DNA of 63,714 nucleotides from Polynucleobacter kasalickyi (GTDB taxonomy: Bacteria; Pseudomonadota; Gammaproteobacteria; Burkholderiales; Burkholderiaceae): NCBI RefSeq assembly GCF_900176405.1, contig NZ_FWXJ01000016.1, positions 1-63,714 on the forward strand, given 5' to 3'. How positions within the stretch are numbered: the first letter of the stretch is position 1; the number at the start of each line of letters is the position of its first letter. Made by a program: the position numbers and the translations under genes. Below the pieces are notes generated by a model. It ran no database searches. It had not been told where the DNA came from and saw only the letters and a program-made list of their open reading frames with translations. Shown one piece after another: positions 1-6,366 of the stretch.

Positions 1-1
1 A

Positions 2-127
2 ATTTCGCTTTGTCCATCTTGCAAGTTTCCATTTTGTTGCCATTGTTGGCAGATTAATACAAAATATCAACTTACACAAAATTATTTACAGCCTCGTGCT
101 TTAAGTTCAAATAATTCTGCGGCCTAA
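2..127 (+). CDS. C-terminal fragment of an unrecognised cysteine-rich protein (partial, 5' end outside window)
   Basis: An open frame enters from the left edge and ends at a TAA at 125-127, giving 41 residues. It contains a CxxC pair and then a cluster of cysteines and histidine (FCCHCW), which looks like a metal-binding or redox tail. I do not recognise the family. A degenerate second copy of part of this sequence lies at 2024-2090, where the same CCHCW stretch is readable for a few codons, so this end of the gene appears to have been duplicated or rebuilt around the Sec cassette. The frame could be fortuitous, because only its end is visible. Confidence 0.35.
   Translation: MSLCPSCKFPFCCHCWQINTKYQLTQNYLQPRALSSNNSAA
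32..95 (+). repeat. Direct repeat, copy 1 (left of the Sec cassette)
   Basis: About 65 bp matching 2024-2090 with a handful of substitutions and a short indel. The shared core includes CATTGTTGGCAGA and ACAAAATA and ends in ATTATTTA. The two copies are in the same orientation and bracket the tRNA-Sec, thioredoxin and AhpD-like genes. Confidence 0.7.
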
Positions 128-177
128 GGATACATCGAACCTCAGCTTCAACTGGGTTTCGATGCAATACTTCGCAA

Positions 178-708
178 TCAAGGCTTCTTTTTTTGTAGTG
201 TTCTCATAAACACCTGCATACCATATTGATGAACCATAAATGCTCCTAGCTCCATAATTTGAGCATCTGAATAGTGCTTTTTCATTTCATCATAAAAGGC
301 TTTATCTACCTTTTGAGAATCTAAATACATCTGATCTGAAAACCGAAGCGCCACTTTATCCGCTTCAGAAAAATCAGGGGAATCATCATAGTCATCTCTA
401 GCTGAAGCTATTTGCTCTTCAGTAAGCCCCTGATCGAGTGCTTTTTTAGATCGTAGCTTACTAAAGTATGGGTCTCCGGCAAAATGAGCCAACTGGATAC
501 GCATCATCTCTTTAAGGGTATGCGATGTATTACCTTCAGTGTGTGACATCAACATAGTTTTTAAAATGTTTTTCGCATAACTAGGGACTCTTGCAAGAAT
601 GAGCATAAATTGCTCGTCCGGAACACCAAGTTCTTTTGCCTGATGAATCAATTCTAACAATTCAGGGTCCTTCACATCCTCGATTGAAATGGGATCGATA
701 TGAAACAT
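178..708 (-). CDS. AhpD-like (carboxymuconolactone decarboxylase fold) protein lacking the redox pair
   Basis: This 176-residue protein is a paralogue of the product of the gene just upstream. The two align without gaps around the active-site helix, from KEMMR at 66-70 here against KEIIR there. Where the neighbour has Cys79 and selenocysteine 82, this protein has Asp79 and Phe82, and the whole protein has no cysteine, so it cannot act as a thiol or selenol reductant. AhpD-like proteins are helical oligomers that pass electrons to peroxiredoxins or act as thiol reductases. I infer that this one is a structural or regulatory partner in a mixed oligomer. The start ATG overlaps the upstream stop as TAATG, which suggests translational coupling. 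It is the last gene of the cassette. Confidence 0.75.
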   Translation of the reverse strand: MFHIDPISIEDVKDPELLELIHQAKELGVPDEQFMLILARVPSYAKNILKTMLMSHTEGNTSHTLKEMMRIQLAHFAGDPYFSKLRSKKALDQGLTEEQIASARDDYDDSPDFSEADKVALRFSDQMYLDSQKVDKAFYDEMKKHYSDAQIMELGAFMVHQYGMQVFMRTLQKKKP

Positions 709-1325
709 TAAACTCCCCTTCCTTTCAGAGACTTTACTTCCGAGCCATAAATCTTCCTTGACTCATCTTGATCAATTAATCGTCCATCTGGTGAGAACAT
801 CGGATAAAAATCAAGGGTGCCATAAAAGGTGTGGTAACCAATATTGAGCCCGATAAAAGATCCTAATTCAACGATTTCTGCCAATGAATAATATTTCTTG
901 AGTTCCTCGTAAAAGGCTTCATCGATTTGATCAGGATTGGTTGCCATCAACTCACAGTAGCGAATTGCAATCTTGTCTGCATCACTTAACTTTTGACTTT
1001 GTTGATAGTTATCAATTCCATCATTCAAAAGATCTTCAGTTAGTCCATTCTGCTTCGCCGAAGCAGATCGAACATTACCTCAGTAATTACATGAGGCCAT
1101 TCGTGACAATAAGACACGAATAATCTCTTTAATCGAATGATTGACTTGACCTGTAAAAAAAGCAGTACGCCATGCATTAAATGCCGTTTCCGACAAATCT
1201 AAATTATGCCCCATGACAGCATGATAGCCAGGATCTGGAGCACGATTTTCAAGACAATAATCAACTAAAGGCTTTAATTTTGTAGCCTGTAATTCTTCGA
1301 TGGTTAACATTCGTACATTCGCCAC
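708..1325 (-). CDS. AhpD-like selenoprotein with CxxU active site (TGA at 1080-1082 read as Sec)
   Basis: The frame starts with GTG at 1325, behind a good Shine-Dalgarno (TAGGAGA). It meets TGA at codon 82 and then stays open, with homology to the neighbouring paralogue, to TAA at 708-710: 205 residues in all. The TGA lies in Ser-Cys79-Asn-Tyr-TGA82, the position of the CxxC of AhpD/carboxymuconolactone-decarboxylase-fold reductases, preceded by the conserved KE..R helix (66-70). Twelve bases after the TGA is a perfect 8-bp hairpin, as expected of a bacterial SECIS. Residues after the TGA align with the paralogue encoded at 178-708. A standard gene caller would split this into two ORFs (1080-1325 and 708-1028). 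Likely role: thiol or peroxide reductase fed by the thioredoxin encoded just upstream. Confidence 0.88.
1049..1067 (-). promoter_or_regulatory. Bacterial SECIS hairpin
   Basis: On the minus strand TCTGCTTC pairs perfectly with GAAGCAGA around the 3-nt loop GGC. The stem begins 12 nt after the TGA and the loop 20 nt after it, and the loop starts with G. This fits the known bacterial SECIS layout: hairpin inside the coding region, loop roughly 16-37 nt past UGA, G at the start of the loop. It would bind SelB and direct Sec insertion. Confidence 0.85.
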
Positions 1326-1334
1326 CCTTATCTC

Positions 1335-1679
1335 CTAATTTAAATAAGATTCTATTGCCTTACGGATTACTTGCTTACGATCAACGCCGGTTTTAGTTTC
1401 CATTAATTTCCCATCCTTAAAAAACAAAAGTGTAGGTAGTGCCCGCACACTATATTTTTGAACTAATAACGGGTTATCGTCAGCATTGATTTTTGAAATT
1501 CGAACATGTTCTGGTATTTCTTGAACTATTTCTTCAAGGATTCTTGTCATTTGCTTACAGGGCAAGCAAGTAGCCGACCAAAAATCAACAACGGAAATAC
1601 CTTTAAAAGCTAAAGCCATTTCCTGAAAGTTATCTTGATTTAACTCCGTAATGACATTTGTACTCACGTTTTGTCTCAT
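1335..1679 (-). CDS. Thioredoxin
   Basis: This 114-residue thioredoxin-fold protein has the redox motif C38-L-P-C41 after the DFW segment and the conserved cis-proline at 82 (RALPTLLFF). It has no signal peptide, so it should be cytoplasmic. The gene starts 26 nt after the encoded CCA end of the tRNA-Sec-like gene and ends 9 bp before the selenoprotein start codon, all on one strand, which implies a single operon. It is the natural electron donor for the AhpD-like selenoprotein. CLPC differs from the CGPC of housekeeping thioredoxins, which suggests a dedicated partner. Confidence 0.9.
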   Translation of the reverse strand: MRQNVSTNVITELNQDNFQEMALAFKGISVVDFWSATCLPCKQMTRILEEIVQEIPEHVRISKINADDNPLLVQKYSVRALPTLLFFKDGKLMETKTGVDRKQVIRKAIESYLN

Positions 1680-1705
1680 CTTTAATATGTAATAACTCTA
1701 ACACA

Positions 1706-1801
1706 TGGTGGAAAAATATGGGAGTCGAACCCACTAAGGATTGTTTAATAGCCTTTCCTCGATTTGAAGTCTAGACGTCCCACCTGTATCGATAATTTTC
1801 C
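1706..1801 (-). tRNA. selC-like: tRNA-Sec-like gene (anticodon TCA), atypical
   Basis: The 96-nt sequence on the minus strand has the tRNA-Sec layout: 8-bp acceptor stem (GGAAAATT with ATTTTTCC, one T-T mismatch), 6-position D stem with a 4-nt loop, anticodon loop CTTCAAA (TCA), a long variable arm (AAGG with CCTT), T arm TGGGTTCGACTCCCA with a G-T pair closing a fifth position, and an encoded CCA. The T arm and anticodon loop closely resemble E. coli selC. Oddities: two unpaired positions in the D stem, an A-G mismatch in the anticodon stem and A rather than G at the discriminator position. It lies directly upstream of the thioredoxin and selenoprotein genes, in the same direction. It is either a functional divergent tRNA-Sec or a copy in early decay. 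Confidence 0.82.
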
Positions 1802-2154
1802 ATTTATCTTTAAAAAAATCTTTTAGTTTTTCATGTTTATTCCCAGAGCGGAATGATGCAATAAATATTGCCGACCAATAGTAAAGTAGATTCAGCAGAG
1901 TGGGTGTAAATTAATCCCTGTCAGTTGTTCCAGTTTTTAGTGAAGGTTTAATCTTTCACTAAATCCAATCTTAAATCGATTCAGAGCAGATCTCTAGTTT
2001 TAAATCGGAAATAATTTTCGACGGTTTGTTGTCATTGTTGGCAGACTAATACAAAATACCAACTTACATAAAAAAATTATTTATAGACTCTTTTTTTACG
2101 CAACTAATTAACTTCCACCAAGCTTATTGGGAAGTAATCTCTTTTTTGTATATG
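1802..2154. other. Gene-free stretch upstream of the tRNA-Sec-like gene
   Basis: About 350 bp without a supported gene. It must contain the promoter of the Sec cassette on the minus strand, but I cannot pick out a convincing -35/-10 pair. It includes the second copy of the direct repeat (2024-2090). Confidence 0.5.
2024..2090 (+). repeat. Direct repeat, copy 2 (right of the Sec cassette)
   Basis: Degenerate copy of 32-95 in the same orientation. The reading frame that is open in copy 1 is closed here within about 15 codons, so this copy is a non-coding scar. Confidence 0.7.
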
Positions 2155-2397
2155 CTATTTGTAAACTTCTTTGCGATTACCAATACTTAAAGCCAGAATA
2201 AAAACAGTTTTGTCTTGAATGCTCGCAATGATTCAATAATCACTAACTCGGCATCTCCAAAAATCACTAAGTTTAGACCCCCTTAGAGCCTCTCCAAGTT
2301 CTCTAGGATCTTTACTTGGCAAGTTTAGTTGTTAAAGCTGAAGAATTTGTTTTGCTATTTGTGGGTCTAATTTCCCTAATTCTTTTTTTGCTGCTGG
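2155..2397 (-). pseudogene. Decayed RelE/ParE-family toxin gene
   Basis: Reading on from the antitoxin in the same frame gives a recognisable RelE-type toxin: AAKKELGKLDPQIAK, then DPRELGEALRGSKLSDFW, then DKTVF and GNRKEVYK at the end. It lacks the normal N-terminus and start and is fused directly to the antitoxin. It is interrupted by TAA at 2332-2334 and by a TGA where the family usually has arginine (DY-R-IIA). No SECIS-like hairpin follows that TGA, so it is simply an inactivating mutation. The toxin is dead. Confidence 0.75.
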
Positions 2398-2616
2398 GGC
2401 CAATCCAAGTTCACGCTCCAATTGGTGTAGTTTGATTGTTTTGGTTTTACCATCTGTAATATTATTCAGACGCTTCTCTGCTAAATAGAGATCTTCGAGA
2501 TCATCTAAATACTCTAGGATTGCTGTACGGGCATAAAAGGTTTTAGTACGCCCTGTCTTATTAGCTAAAGTAGTAAGTCGCAATTCAATGTCTTCGGGCA
2601 ATCTAATCGCAAGCAT
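2332..2616 (-). CDS. RelB/DinJ-type antitoxin with fused toxin remnant
   Basis: 94 residues. Residues 1-72 look like a ribbon-helix-helix antitoxin of the RelB type (an N-terminal LAIRLPEDIE strand, then a helix with RTKTFYARTAI, then the acidic segment DDLEDLYLAEKR). The last 22 residues (PAAKKELGKLDPQIAK and on) belong to the toxin, so a small deletion has fused the two genes. The protein may still bind DNA and neutralise a related toxin elsewhere. The toxin half has in-frame stops. Confidence 0.7.
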   Translation of the reverse strand: MLAIRLPEDIELRLTTLANKTGRTKTFYARTAILEYLDDLEDLYLAEKRLNNITDGKTKTIKLHQLERELGLAPAAKKELGKLDPQIAKQILQL

Positions 2617-2980
2617 AAATCCTCCTAAATTTGATATACAAGTATGGCAAATAAAGTCTATAAGTTCAATGCTAACCTAATCAATACACATTTTTTACAC
2701 GCCTAAACTGACTGCTTTTAGAGCGCCATACTAAGGAGTTTTATTTAGGATATCTGCCCTCATAATCCTTTGGAACTGGGTTTAAGTCCCTGAAGGGCCA
2801 CCTGCATAGATAGCTAGGGGGCACTTATTACAGAGGGTATCAACGATCTCATTTGGACATCTTTCATATCTCTTGAAGTCTATATGATTTTGACTTTTAA
2901 ATTAATTGATGAATAATTTGCCATATTTGATAAATGAGATATAAACTATATTTACACATAAAAATAGTAAGGAGACAAAT
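2617..2980. other. Intergenic region with tRNA fragment and cupin-gene promoter
   Basis: No protein gene is visible in these 364 bp. It contains the 3' part of a tRNA-Met-like sequence (2752-2802), and its right end must hold the promoter of the cupin gene, which has a good ribosome binding site (AAGGAGA) just before the ATG at 2981. Confidence 0.5.
2752..2802 (+). tRNA. 3' fragment of a tRNA-Met-like gene (pseudo-tRNA or attachment-site scar)
   Basis: An anticodon-loop-like CTCATAATC, a T-arm-like TGGGTTTAAGTCCC and an acceptor end AAGGGCCACC occur in the right order and spacing for the 3' part of a tRNA with a CAT anticodon. The matching 5' half is not present upstream, and the final A of CCA is replaced. 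Such 3' tRNA pieces are typical scars of integrases that use tRNA genes as attachment sites. Confidence 0.5.
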
Positions 2981-3532
2981 ATGGGAATACCTGAAATACG
3001 TTTCACTAAAGAAGAAATGCGCGCACGTGTCGCATTCTTTAAAGATCTAAAAGGATTTGATACGGGCTTGATTGATAGTGAGTTTCCGTCTGCCTATCGA
3101 AAGCTCTACAATGCTCTTGGTTTTCAACCGCCAAAAGGTAAGGGAGGATCTGAAGTTGAATCTCCAGTTGGTAGCAATGCTTCTGAGAGTTCAGCAATCA
3201 AAATTAGTGAAGGTTTTAACATTGGGTTTTGCGAGTGTAAGCCGGGCTTTGGGCCGATGATGCATAACCATGACACTAATGAAACTTTTATTCCTATGAC
3301 CGGTAAATGGCGTTGTTCCTGGGAAGTCGATGGTCAGGTTGAGTATTTTGATGTTGGTCAGTGGGATATTTGCTCTTTCCCAGCAGGCGTTCAACGTCGC
3401 TTTGAAAATGTTACCTTTGAAGAGCCCGATAAAACACACTGGTTAATGTTTGTTATTGGCGGTGACTCTCCAGAAGTTGACTTTAGTGAAACCGCCAAAG
3501 AGACATTACGCAACGCGGGATTGCTTAAATAG
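2981..3532 (+). CDS. Cupin-domain protein
   Basis: A 183-residue protein with one cupin barrel at about residues 78-160. The metal-binding motif is visible as H95-N-H97 followed by E101, and the second cupin motif is around GQWDICSFPAGVQRRF (126-141). It has no signal peptide. The substrate is not evident; single-domain cupins of this kind include dioxygenases, isomerases and binding proteins. The start follows a strong AAGGAGA Shine-Dalgarno. The gene is a single transcription unit that converges on the ABC receptor gene, with a perfect hairpin between them. Confidence 0.8.
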   Translation: MGIPEIRFTKEEMRARVAFFKDLKGFDTGLIDSEFPSAYRKLYNALGFQPPKGKGGSEVESPVGSNASESSAIKISEGFNIGFCECKPGFGPMMHNHDTNETFIPMTGKWRCSWEVDGQVEYFDVGQWDICSFPAGVQRRFENVTFEEPDKTHWLMFVIGGDSPEVDFSETAKETLRNAGLLK

Positions 3533-3676
3533 AAATATCTCAAATTGAATCAATCATTTTTATTTTCTAAGTATTCATAGAAGCTGACTCTAGCATGAGC
3601 GGAGTCAGAATCAAAATTCCTCTAATTTTGAAACATCGTACTATCGTACTTTTTTGAGATGGAGTCACATAAAATT

Positions 3677-3717
3677 TCCCCCCAGAAATTGGAAATTTTG
3701 TCCAATTTCTGGGGGGA
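3677..3717. terminator. Hairpin terminator between convergent genes
   Basis: A perfect inverted repeat of about 16 bp (CCCCCCAGAAATTGG and its complement, plus an outer T-A pair) around a 9-nt loop, lying between two genes that end facing each other. On the minus strand the stem is followed by AAATTTTATG, a weak U-tract. It probably acts in both directions. Confidence 0.75.
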
Positions 3718-3739
3718 GTTCAAAAAATGACAGCGAGTT

Positions 3740-5011
3740 TTATTTATTTTTTGCCTCTTGATAAGATGTGATGAGATCTCCAGATTTTAATTCGGCTGGA
3801 GAAATAATAACGGCAGGTCCTGGTTTACGGAACTGCTCAATATCATTTCCTTTAATGCCTTTATATTGAACATATAAAGGACGACCGACTTCCCACTCAC
3901 CATTTGTGGCAAATTTTACATCACCAACGACAGTAGTAAATTTAGTGTTATGAATGTAATCAATTAATTTCTTGTTATCTATACTGCCAACTTTTTCAAT
4001 GGCCTGACCAAGAATTTGCATTTGTGCATAAGCATATGGTGGCAGGTAAAAACCTAAAGCATCAACCCCTTCTTTTTCAGCTCGTGATTGATATATTTTT
4101 AAGAAAGATTCAATTCCTTCAAACTTGACGGTCTTCTCAGGAACGTAGAGCTCAAAGCAAAGCAGTCCGTTCAACAATGGACCTAGTTGTTTCTTCACTG
4201 AGGCAAAGCCACATCCAATCATCGTTCCGCCAAATACAGTTGCTTTTAAACCGATCTCATTAGCAGCACGAACAAGACCTGGGGTTTCACCTGGATAAGA
4301 AGCTACATAAATGATATCTGGATTCGTTGCTTGAATGGCTCGTAAAACCGGTGTGAAATCAGTTGTATTAGGTGGATAAGACTTGTCATACACAACTTTC
4401 AAATTATATTTTTTTGCAACTTCTCTTGCACCTTCTATAGTCACTGCCTGAAATTCTGCATCTCCTCCAATGAAAGCCACAGTTTTTGGTTTTTCTTTTG
4501 CAGTCATTGCAGCATCAAAAAATCCTGAGGAAATACCAACTGTAGGATTTTTACCATTAGGCATCATTTGAAAATAACCAGGGTAATTAAACTTGGCATT
4601 AACATCTACCCCAAACAAAGTAAGGAAGACTAAATTACGTTGCATAATCAATGGCATTGCAGGCGATATTAAATTGGTTCCGTATGGTGAAACAACAACA
4701 TCAACTTTGTCAGAATCTAACAATTTAGTATAAAGACCTGGAACTAAAGAGGGGTTTGATTGATCGTCGTAATAAACAAATTCGACCTGTCGGCCAATTA
4801 CACCACCTTTTTTATTAGTATCTTCACGCCAAATTTCCATCGATAATAATGCTGCTTTACCATTCGCTGCTAGCGGTCCTGTTAAAGCCATACTAAAACC
4901 AACCCTAAGTGGAGGTTTATTTTGTGCAATTACTTGGCAGCTCATCCCAAGAGAGCTAAGCAAGAAAATTGTAATAATAAGAAAACGGCGACGCAGGTTA
5001 AGATGCAACAT
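3740..5011 (-). CDS. ABC-transporter periplasmic substrate-binding protein, branched-chain amino acid/urea type (Peripla_BP_6)
   Basis: A 423-residue protein with an N-terminal signal peptide (hydrophobic 9-28, then VIAQN) and the type I periplasmic binding fold of LivJ/UrtA-like receptors (RVGFSMALTGPLAANGK near 36-52, YYDDQSNPS near 85-93). It should bind a small organic acid, amino acid or aromatic compound in the periplasm. No permease or ATPase genes are nearby, so it must work with a transporter encoded elsewhere or is an orphan receptor. The gene is a single unit on the minus strand. Confidence 0.88.
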   Translation of the reverse strand: MLHLNLRRRFLIITIFLLSSLGMSCQVIAQNKPPLRVGFSMALTGPLAANGKAALLSMEIWREDTNKKGGVIGRQVEFVYYDDQSNPSLVPGLYTKLLDSDKVDVVVSPYGTNLISPAMPLIMQRNLVFLTLFGVDVNAKFNYPGYFQMMPNGKNPTVGISSGFFDAAMTAKEKPKTVAFIGGDAEFQAVTIEGAREVAKKYNLKVVYDKSYPPNTTDFTPVLRAIQATNPDIIYVASYPGETPGLVRAANEIGLKATVFGGTMIGCGFASVKKQLGPLLNGLLCFELYVPEKTVKFEGIESFLKIYQSRAEKEGVDALGFYLPPYAYAQMQILGQAIEKVGSIDNKKLIDYIHNTKFTTVVGDVKFATNGEWEVGRPLYVQYKGIKGNDIEQFRKPGPAVIISPAELKSGDLITSYQEAKNK

Positions 5012-5266
5012 TGTTATCTCCTTTATGTAGTTATTTTTAAATCCTAATCTATTTATATTCGTATGCTATCTATGGGAAACCCTTAAAGAGTCAAAAAATC
5101 TAAAAAAATTCTAAAAATTATTTTTAAAGCGAGGTATCAATACCAAAATTTTGCGAAGTGTCAGGAAAAGCAAATTTTCTTTGATCAAATGGGTAGTTAA
5201 CCTTTTCTAAATGTGTCGGATTTGACCGTTTAATTATTTGTAATCTTTAAAAATAAAAAGTAAGGT

Positions 5267-6292
5267 TTACTCATAGGTCAATGAACCACGCCCGAGCAAA
5301 GTTTCATTCTTGATGGCATCGAATATATTTTCAATCTCTGAAAAGTGGCGTGTCATACCCACAACTGGCTTAATAATCCCCCTAGCCATTACTTCCATCG
5401 TTTCAATTAATTCAGTGCGAGTTGAGTGCCTAGATCCTGTGATTATCTTTTCGGAGAGCATTAATTTTCTTGGATTGATGCTGATATCACCTTTGCCCAC
5501 GCCTACAACAACTGCTCTACCCGATATACTTAAAGAGTCATAAGCCATCTGAAAAGTACTGCCATGACCAACATAGTCAATCGCAGCATTCACTCCTTTC
5601 CCTTGAGTCATTTGCATCACTGCCTCGACTAGGTTCGGATTGTTTTTAACATTGATGGTTTCATCAGCACCCCAAGTTTTAGCTAAAGCTAATTTTTCAT
5701 CTGATACGTCAGCAGCAATCACACGTGCTCCAAATAGCTTGGCTACTTGTACACCATGAATGCCAACGCCACCACCTGCGCCAATTAATAAAACACTATC
5801 ATGAGGATTAATTTTTGCCCTCTCACGCATACAATGCCAATTCGTGTTGACAGCATCTGTTGCAATAGCTGCAGCCTCATAACTTAATCCGTCAGGGATT
5901 GGTAAGAAATTTTCTACAGGTAAACATACATACTCTGCGAATCCCCCATCTCTATGAACACCTACAAATCCTCCGAAATTTTCACAAAGAGTTTCTCTTC
6001 CACCACAACACCATCTACAACGCCCACAGGTTAAATAAAAATATACAGCGCATCTTTGACCAATTGATAATGAGCTTACACCTGCTCCCACTTCAACAAT
6101 ATCGCCACCTAATTCATGCCCCATAATTCTGGGGGCGGAACCTCCAAAGCTACCATTGCGCATATTGAGTAAAGTTAAACCTACACCAGCAGCCTTTACT
6201 TTTAGGACAGCTTCACCTGGACCGGGTTTAGGATGAGAAACAACTTCTAATATTGAGGGACTGCCCCATTCTCTAACAACCATTGCTTTCAT
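5267..6292 (-). CDS. Zinc-type alcohol dehydrogenase (MDR family) without the usual catalytic cysteine
   Basis: A 341-residue medium-chain dehydrogenase. The structural zinc lobe is present (C89, C92, C95/C96, C103), as is the catalytic-domain GHE pair H59-E60, and a Rossmann nucleotide site at 171-176 (GAGGGVG). The normal first catalytic zinc ligand, the cysteine of the GxCxTD-type motif near residue 38, is glycine here (AGVGLTLLN). Either the catalytic zinc is bound differently or the enzyme works more like a zinc-independent reductase. It probably oxidises or reduces an alcohol/aldehyde or enoyl compound with NAD(P). Confidence 0.85.
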   Translation of the reverse strand: MKAMVVREWGSPSILEVVSHPKPGPGEAVLKVKAAGVGLTLLNMRNGSFGGSAPRIMGHELGGDIVEVGAGVSSLSIGQRCAVYFYLTCGRCRWCCGGRETLCENFGGFVGVHRDGGFAEYVCLPVENFLPIPDGLSYEAAAIATDAVNTNWHCMRERAKINPHDSVLLIGAGGGVGIHGVQVAKLFGARVIAADVSDEKLALAKTWGADETINVKNNPNLVEAVMQMTQGKGVNAAIDYVGHGSTFQMAYDSLSISGRAVVVGVGKGDISINPRKLMLSEKIITGSRHSTRTELIETMEVMARGIIKPVVGMTRHFSEIENIFDAIKNETLLGRGSLTYE

Positions 6293-6366
6293 ATATCACT
6301 TATCCATAAAATTAGTTGATACGGTTTTTGAAATTTTCCTCGGGTAATTTTATTACGCCATATTTT

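Noticed and set aside
133..164. Imperfect inverted repeat CATCGAACC/GGGTTTCGATG as a terminator
   Set aside because: One bulge and no U-tract on either strand; too weak to list as a terminator.
941..1123. Plus-strand frame of 60 codons across the SECIS region
   Set aside because: It lies opposite the selenoprotein gene, has no ribosome site and no recognisable content. The minus-strand reading is supported by homology to the neighbouring paralogue.
1734..1912. A minus-strand open frame that runs through the tRNA-Sec-like sequence and ends at 1734
   Set aside because: No start with a ribosome site and no recognisable family. The tRNA features (anticodon loop, T arm, encoded CCA, variable arm) explain the sequence better.
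2200..2240. Internal TGA of the relE relic as a second selenocysteine codon
   Set aside because: The position is normally arginine, a TAA also interrupts the gene, and no SECIS-like hairpin follows.
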